From Cryptomeria japonica (taxonomy: Eukaryota > Streptophyta > Pinopsida > Cupressales > Cupressaceae): DNA of 64,000 nucleotides. The position numbers and the translations under genes are program-made. A model generated the notes under the pieces. The model was not told the origin of the DNA. It was given only the letters and a program-made list of their open reading frames with translations, and did not search any database. Positions 58,511 to 64,000 of the stretch are shown here, one piece after another. The stretch's first letter is position 1; every line of letters starts with the position of its first letter. Location: positions 99,245,897-99,309,896 of the forward strand of contig NC_081407.1 in the NCBI RefSeq assembly GCF_030272615.1, written 5' to 3'.

Positions 58511-60273
58511 TTTAATATAATCAAAATTACCATTACATACTATTCTAAAATAAATTCACTTGTCTTCATGTGAAAAACTACAGGTAAAGAATCTTTGCTA
58601 AACAAAATGTGAGGGGAGGGGCTCGTGATATCGATTGGGCAGTGAATTTTAGTCTCGTGAAGTGATTTCAGTTGTGGGATCGTGGGACTGTACAACATAA
58701 GGACAAAGAGTTCAGTTGAAAGTGAAATATGATGCTTTATCCCATGTGCTCTCACTTTTTCTTATATGAACCAAAGAATTCCCGGACAAACTTTGATTTG
58801 AAGTTACAATGAAGCATGGTTTGTCCCTTAGTACACAAGCTATTAAGGGAGGCTATATAGGACCATTCCATGAGGATAAAAGATGTGTGTATATAGAAGA
58901 TATTTTAAATTTTTTGTAGATAAAAAATGAAACTATAATTTTTAAATATTTTAAAGCTATTGTAACCCAACCCATTAAAAATGAAAAATAATTCTTATAT
59001 ATCAACTAATAATTTTTAAATATTTTAAAGCATAGTTAAACTTATTAGTTGATATATAAATAAGTGGCATAGTATTTGCTAGGATACATCAATGGCCCAT
59101 TAATAGACATTTATTGTGTTGTACATGTACATGTAGTGCATAGTTAAACTTATTAGTTGATATATAACCAATCTTGTGTTCATTTAGCCTATTGCACATA
59201 CGTACATCTAGTAAAAAGTTATGAAACTTGTTGGTTGAACTTGATGTATAACTAAGAGTGATCCAATTCTCATAATAGACATCATGCACATGCACCTTTT
59301 TAAATTTATTGGTTGATCTATAAGAAATCCTATAATCATTTGTTGTTTTTAATATTATATTATATTTATAATTGTGTATATGATTTACAGATTTTAATCA
59401 ATATAATTTTATAATATATATTTTATTTTATTAAAAATATTATATTAATATAATATTGTACTAAAATATTATATAGCTTAAACAATTAATAAACATAATT
59501 TATAATATAAAATAAAAAGGGAATATGCGTCTAGATTCTAAAATAGAACCGACATAATAGTGAACAAACCCATAACAATTTAGTAAGATAGTGACAAACA
59601 TGATATTAAAAAACAATATATTTTGAGGAATTCAAAGGTCAAATTAGCAAATTATTATAATAATAATGATAATGACAAGTTGAAATTAAAATATATTACT
59701 TTTTCCCTTGTCGGCTCCCCATGGTATTTAAGGTAGATATTTTAATCCAAACTTTTAAAATATAATATTTACGCCGAAGGACTGGGAAATTTTAAAAATC
59801 AACGATCCAAAACTTAACATAAGCATGCAAGACGATCACGGTGTTTTGGACCATTGGATCTTTGCCCTCTTTTTGCGTCCGCCGTTCGTTGAATTCAAAC
59901 TTATTTCCAAGGACTTGCAACTTGTGCCCGAACGGTACTATCGTTGAAATGGACAATCTAGTTTTTTGGATCAACGGTTAAAAATCGTTTAAAAAGAATG
60001 CAAGACGATCAAATAAATGTTGATCGTTCGTTTTTCTCTGACAGGTCCGTAAATCAGTACCGCCACCTCGTTAATGTTGCCACCGGCGCCAAATAATATT
60101 GTCATATGCATGGATAAGAATGCGATGTGCTCCCACATGCTCAACCTGTTCTTACATTAGAAAATAAGATAAATTCTTATTAAAACGCTGCCCAGCATTG
60201 TGCAACGGTCAAAATTCTACGGTGGAAGGAGGTAAGTTTCACAATCCAAAGTTTCGTACTGTGCACTTAAACA
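58511..60273. other. no gene seen; probable upstream flank of the next gene
   Basis: AT-rich. Two near-identical segments, AAGCATGCAAGACGATCA (59821) and AGAATGCAAGACGATCAA (59995), lie about 173 bp apart, possibly a diverged duplication. GC-richer sequence from 59750 on leads towards the gene. I cannot identify a TATA box with certainty. Confidence 0.4.
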
Positions 60274-60516
60274 CCGCACATTCAGTGTGAGGGAGGTGCA
60301 TAGATATTCAGGTTAACAAATGATACAAATAATAGTATTTTCATTTTTGTTATATAGGTAACAAATGCCGTTAAACCCCGCACATTCAGTGTGAGGGAGG
60401 TGCATAGATATTCAGGTGAACAAATGATACAAATAATAGTATTTTCATTTTTGTTATATAGGTGAACAAATGCCGTTAAACCCCGCATATTCAGTGTGAG
60501 GGAGGTGCATAGATAT
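60274..60516 (+). repeat. tandem repeat in gene 5' flank, period 104-105 bp
   Basis: The block CCGCACATTCAGTGTGAGGG followed by AGGTGCATAGATATTC occurs at 60274, 60378 and 60483. The stretch between copies (ACAAATGATACAAATAATAG and a T-rich part) also repeats. The last copy is followed by the probable transcript start region. Confidence 0.95.
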
Positions 60517-60565
60517 TCTCGACCCTTCCCTCTCCAGGATTTTGCAGATCTAGATTTCTTTTTCT
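60517..60565 (+). other. probable 5' UTR exon end
   Basis: A C/T-rich stretch (CTCGACCCTTCCCTCTCC) then GCAGATCTAGATTTC and a GTAAGA donor at 60566. This fits a plant 5' UTR exon and donor. The base before the donor is T rather than the usual G. The true start of transcription is unknown. Confidence 0.4.
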
Positions 60566-61244
60566 GTAAGATTTTTTTGTTTATCTCTGCACTGCTTTTC
60601 ATGTTTATCAGAATATTGTATTCTTCTGCTATTTCACATTTGGTTTAAATACCCGGAGACAAGAATATCACTTGTGTAAAACAGATATAGGGTTTTAGGA
60701 TATAGAATCTGAAATCTGTGGTTTTGTAAAAGGCTTTTTCCTTATTTCTGTTAGATTATTTCGATTGTAAATAGAAATAACTTCTGGAAAAGCTGTCACT
60801 TCCTAACTGCAGATTTGTTTTTTCTTGTCAAGCGTTTTTTGGAAATAGATCTCTGAAACTTTCAAGGGGTCGGTATTTCCCCTGTTTTCTTCACAAGGGC
60901 TGCGAAGTAATTGATTCTTTCTTATGTTTTGGCAATTGATCTGGTGGTATATTTAAGAACTGGTTTTGAAATGGGTTCTGTTTTAAGAAGATAAAGCAAG
61001 CAATTTTAGGCATTACTTGGGTTTTGATTTTTACAGTTGAAGTCACACTTCTGTATATAGAAGATAACGTTTAGCGTTTTGCAGTTAGTTAGCGAAGATG
61101 ATCCAATTTTTTAATCTTTTGAAATCAATTCTCTTTTGCAAATGAAGAGTATCACAATGCAGTAGCGAATGCTCAGTATTGATCTAAGTATTTTGTATCC
61201 TGGAACACTTGATTGTTGCATGTATGTTATTACATTATTATTAG

Positions 61245-61345
61245 ATATAGTGTATTTAATATTATTATTAATATTAAATATAGTGTATTTAATATTATTA
61301 TTAATATTAAATATAGTGTATTTAATATTATTATTAATATTATAT
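61245..61345 (+). repeat. 33-bp tandem repeat, 3 copies
   Basis: ATATAGTGTATTTAATATTA then TTATTAATATTAA occurs at 61245, 61278 and 61311. Confidence 0.95.
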
Positions 61346-63109
61346 GCCTGTATAATACACATATTAAAATATATATTATAATACTATATTAATCTTATGT
61401 GATATTATGATGAAGTGAGGTTATAAATAATAATGTTAAAGGCATGGTTATCATTTGTTTTGGCCTTCATATTTTGATCTTTTTAATCTTTCGTGGTCTG
61501 ACAATGTAATTATGATAGTCATAGCATAGGACTTATTACTTTGAGTTGACTGTAAAATTACTTAATACTTTTGTTTTAATTTAAATATTGAAGAAACTTG
61601 TCACTTTGCCGAGTTTCTCATTCATTGTAATAAAAAAATAGTTATTATATCTTCAATCTATGTTTTAGAGAGAAATAACATTTCAAATTTTTATGCAAGA
61701 GCAATTGATACAAATAATAACTGATTTGGATTGGTTGGAAGGCACATTTAGCAATATCTAGTCAAACAAATATGCTTGCTATAATTCCCTTTAATTAGAC
61801 TGGAATAGAAAAAATCTGCTCATTGGTGTTGAAAATGGGGCCTGTCCACAAAGACAAAATATTGTGGTAGCACCAGGAATGAGGAAAATTCATTGTAGTG
61901 TTTGACACCAATATCTGTATTATCTGCTATGACTGAGTGCATACACACTTTCTAAGCATGTAGCTTCACTGAGACATTCTCACCAGTCATTTGGCTACGT
62001 CTCTGCCTTTCTCACCAACAAGTGGAACCCTGTTCTTGTGCTTGACATCGATGTGTATTATCTGGTCTATCAATCTGGCTATGCCTCTATCTCTGCCTAT
62101 CTCGTAAGTGCTGCTCTGGTCTACCGCCCAGACTAAAGTGTTTTGTTTGCTGCTCTACTGTCTAGATTAGAGGAGGATTCATACCCCAGTGATGCTTTAC
62201 CATCCAGACTAGACTGTTGTCTTGACTATATTCTAGTCTATACTCTAATGATAATATTCATCAGGACTAGTGTGATTTTCTATTTGACATACCCACTTCT
62301 CAGATTGCACAAAATTAGTCCTATCAAATTAAAATTCCCCACAAAAAATGGTTCAAGATGGTTAGAAATTTATATGTGACCAGATGCAACCCATAGCTAA
62401 TAAACTTTAAACAGAGGCAAAAAAAAGTACTTATCTGGTCAAGTCAATATTTTTGATTGTGTTATCTAGGGGATTCAGATCTCCACATCTTCAATATCAT
62501 TAAAAACTGTTCTACCTGGAAGATGCTGAGCAGTAATTATCAATTTGTTACGAAAGTCTGGATGAATAACAGATAACAGTGAATGCTGCTATGATATGGC
62601 ATAATTGGATAACTGCAAACAATGTCAAAGTACAAGACTCTTGATTGCAACATGCAAAATACCCATTTTTATTAATAGAAGCTTAAAGGTAAACCATACA
62701 GATCTAGTTTGCAGGAAGATTGACATTTTACCAGATCTGTAGATGGTTGCCCTTTGATGTTCTCCTAACAAGCTTAGGTATAAAATTTATGCTATATTTT
62801 ATAAACTAGCAGTTACTAATAACTTGAGAATGAAAACTATTCTTGGAAGGTACTTTTAGCTTCTTAACTGTTTTTTTCCTCATTAATATTTTCTGATGGA
62901 GATGAATATGTACAAAATAAAAGTCTTTTTTCCTTGATTTGTATTTCTTTTTATTTGACTTTGGTCTACCTTATGAAAGATTAATTCTACAATTTATGAT
63001 CTGGTGCATAGTTTGTCTCAGTCATGAGAAAATATCTTGATAGTTGATATATTTATGTATGTATACATGTGTGTGTGTTTATATATTGCTTGATAAGTGT
63101 TGGATGAAG

Positions 63110-63360
63110 CTATGGCAGTGTGGGGTCTGTTAGTTAGGACCACATTTTTTCTGCGGAATAAGCTTAAAGTACATTCTTAAGATCTAGTCATGGGCCACCC
63201 TCTAATGCACTCCATCACACATGGGTCACATTTGAGAGTACCTGATATTTGTTGGATCACAAACTCTCCACATGTCCATGGGGTTATAGGGTTGAACATT
63301 GGTGGGGTTATACTGACCCTCTCTACTGTTAGGCCACATCCCCTTACACTAAAAAAGCTT
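63110..63360. other. possible small insertion within the intron
   Basis: A less AT-rich block (ATGGGCCACCCTCTAATG, ACATGTCCATGGGG, GGCCACATCCCC) stands out from its surroundings. It has the style of a short SINE or terminal-repeat derivative, but I see no tail, target duplication or partner. Unconfirmed. Confidence 0.25.
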
Positions 63361-63770
63361 GTGTAGTTGCTGCTGCTCATAATTATTATCGATATTCTTC
63401 AAAGTTCATTTGAATTTTATCCATATATATGGATAGAAACAATATTTTCTCCATTTCATAAAATTTGCCTTATTTGTTCACCAGGCTTTGTTGAGCCTGT
63501 GCTATAAGTGTCTTTTTTCTTTGAACATCATGCACAGGAAGTGTGCATTAATAATTTTAAAGTTTTTAAAAACCAAATAAGATTTCATTTGTTTCAGATG
63601 GTAGGAAAGAGTTTTCCACAGCCATGAATTTAGTAACATGGAGTGCTTTTGGATTCAACTGTGTGTAATTTTACATCTACCATTCCCCAGTAACGTGAGC
63701 AGGCAAAATCTGTCTAATTTTTTTTATTTGAAAATGGGTGCAGGTTGAATTGAAAGTTGCATATATTGAT

Positions 63771-63891
63771 ATGGCTCAACTTCAGTCTTTTTCTATGTTT
63801 TCTTCGACCAAATTGTCTCTCTCAAGCCCTGTAAAAGCTGGTGGTAGGCACACTCAAGATTTGAAATTTCTGCATTTCAACGCTTCTGCAG
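63771..63891 (+). CDS. first coding exon of a probable plastid-targeted protein
   Basis: The ATG at 63771 follows an AG acceptor at 63743 by 27 bases. The exon ends at GCAG with a GTGAGG donor starting 63892, giving 40 codons plus one base. The peptide starts MAQLQSFSMFSSTKLSLSSP, rich in Ser, Thr, Leu and Lys with no acidic residue until position 33. This is the composition of a chloroplast transit peptide. The following intron and the rest of the gene lie beyond the window. The protein cannot be named from this exon. Splicing is inferred; the downstream in-frame continuation to 63947 looks like intron read-through. Confidence 0.65.
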
Positions 63892-64000
63892 GTGAGGCAA
63901 TTACTGCAACTTTTCTGCATGTTCTTATCGCTCTAAGTATTCCATAAAAAATATGGGAGGTTGTTTTAAAACAGCCATTCTTGAACAATCTTTTTTCTGA

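Larger units (their letters stand above)
60566..63743 (+). other. probable 5' UTR intron
   Basis: About 3.2 kb between a candidate GTAAGA donor (60566) and a TTTTTTTTATTTG..GGGTGCAG acceptor (63741-63743). It holds a 33-bp repeat (61245-61345), AT-rich DNA and one GC-richer block at about 63110-63360 that could be a small insertion. No reading frame of note. Confidence 0.4.

Noticed and set aside
60282-60602. Minus-strand frame of 106 codons over the 105-bp repeats
   Set aside because: It is created by the tandem repeats and has no coding character.
61111-61381. Frames with repeated INNNIKYTIF or LILNIVYLILL on either strand
   Set aside because: Both come from the 33-bp AT-rich repeat.

Overview
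This window is plant nuclear DNA from a large, repeat-rich genome. It is AT-rich and dominated by nested, decayed transposable elements: Ty1/copia, Ty3/gypsy chromovirus, a plant-type LINE with a terminal RNase H, and a Helitron relative. The TE types and the long 5' intron of the gene at the right edge suggest a gymnosperm, probably a conifer, but I infer this from style and cannot prove it. I see no tRNA, rRNA or CRISPR.

Left third (1-22.9 kb). Two diverged direct repeats (about 1.0-3.44 kb and 15.2-17.7 kb) flank a minus-strand LINE (about 14.04 down to 3.5 kb). A deleted copia element (4185-9473, 5-bp duplication GTATC) lies inside the LINE's RNase H codons, and the LINE reading frame resumes on the far side. 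A chromovirus on the minus strand (17716-22914) has unusually short LTRs (161 and 155 bp), an initiator-Met primer site, and a single gag-pol frame of about 1553 codons with nine in-frame stops and no net frameshift.

Middle (22.9-43.1 kb). After a region with a 321-bp duplication comes a decayed minus-strand Helitron relative (about 26.4-32.0 kb). Its order is OTU-like domain, Helitron N-terminal/DUF6570-like region, HUH Rep, PIF1 helicase, then an endonuclease/exonuclease/phosphatase domain. That is the Helentron (Helitron2) layout best known from animals. A pol-less LTR element (32108-39590) abuts or interrupts it. Then comes a poorly coding stretch with a possible LINE ORF1 fragment and two unidentified minus-strand reading frames.

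Right third (43.1-64 kb). A copia unit at 43100-51179 has two 370-bp LTRs in inverted orientation. Protease/integrase is on the minus strand, RT/RNase H is on the plus strand, and an AAAGT duplication flanks the whole. Its left LTR is split by a second LTR element (43190-48230, duplication CAAAG) that carries a long open frame unlike gag or pol. To the right are a copia-like LTR fragment, an AP2/ERF pseudogene, two unidentified coding-like stretches, and finally the 5' end of what looks like a real host gene. That gene has a tandemly repeated 5' flank, a probable 5'-UTR intron, and a first coding exon at 63771-63891 encoding a plastid-transit-like peptide.

Most coding sequences here are transposon remnants. 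The only host-gene candidates are the plastid-targeted gene, the AP2/ERF pseudogene and perhaps the frame at 57655-58014.
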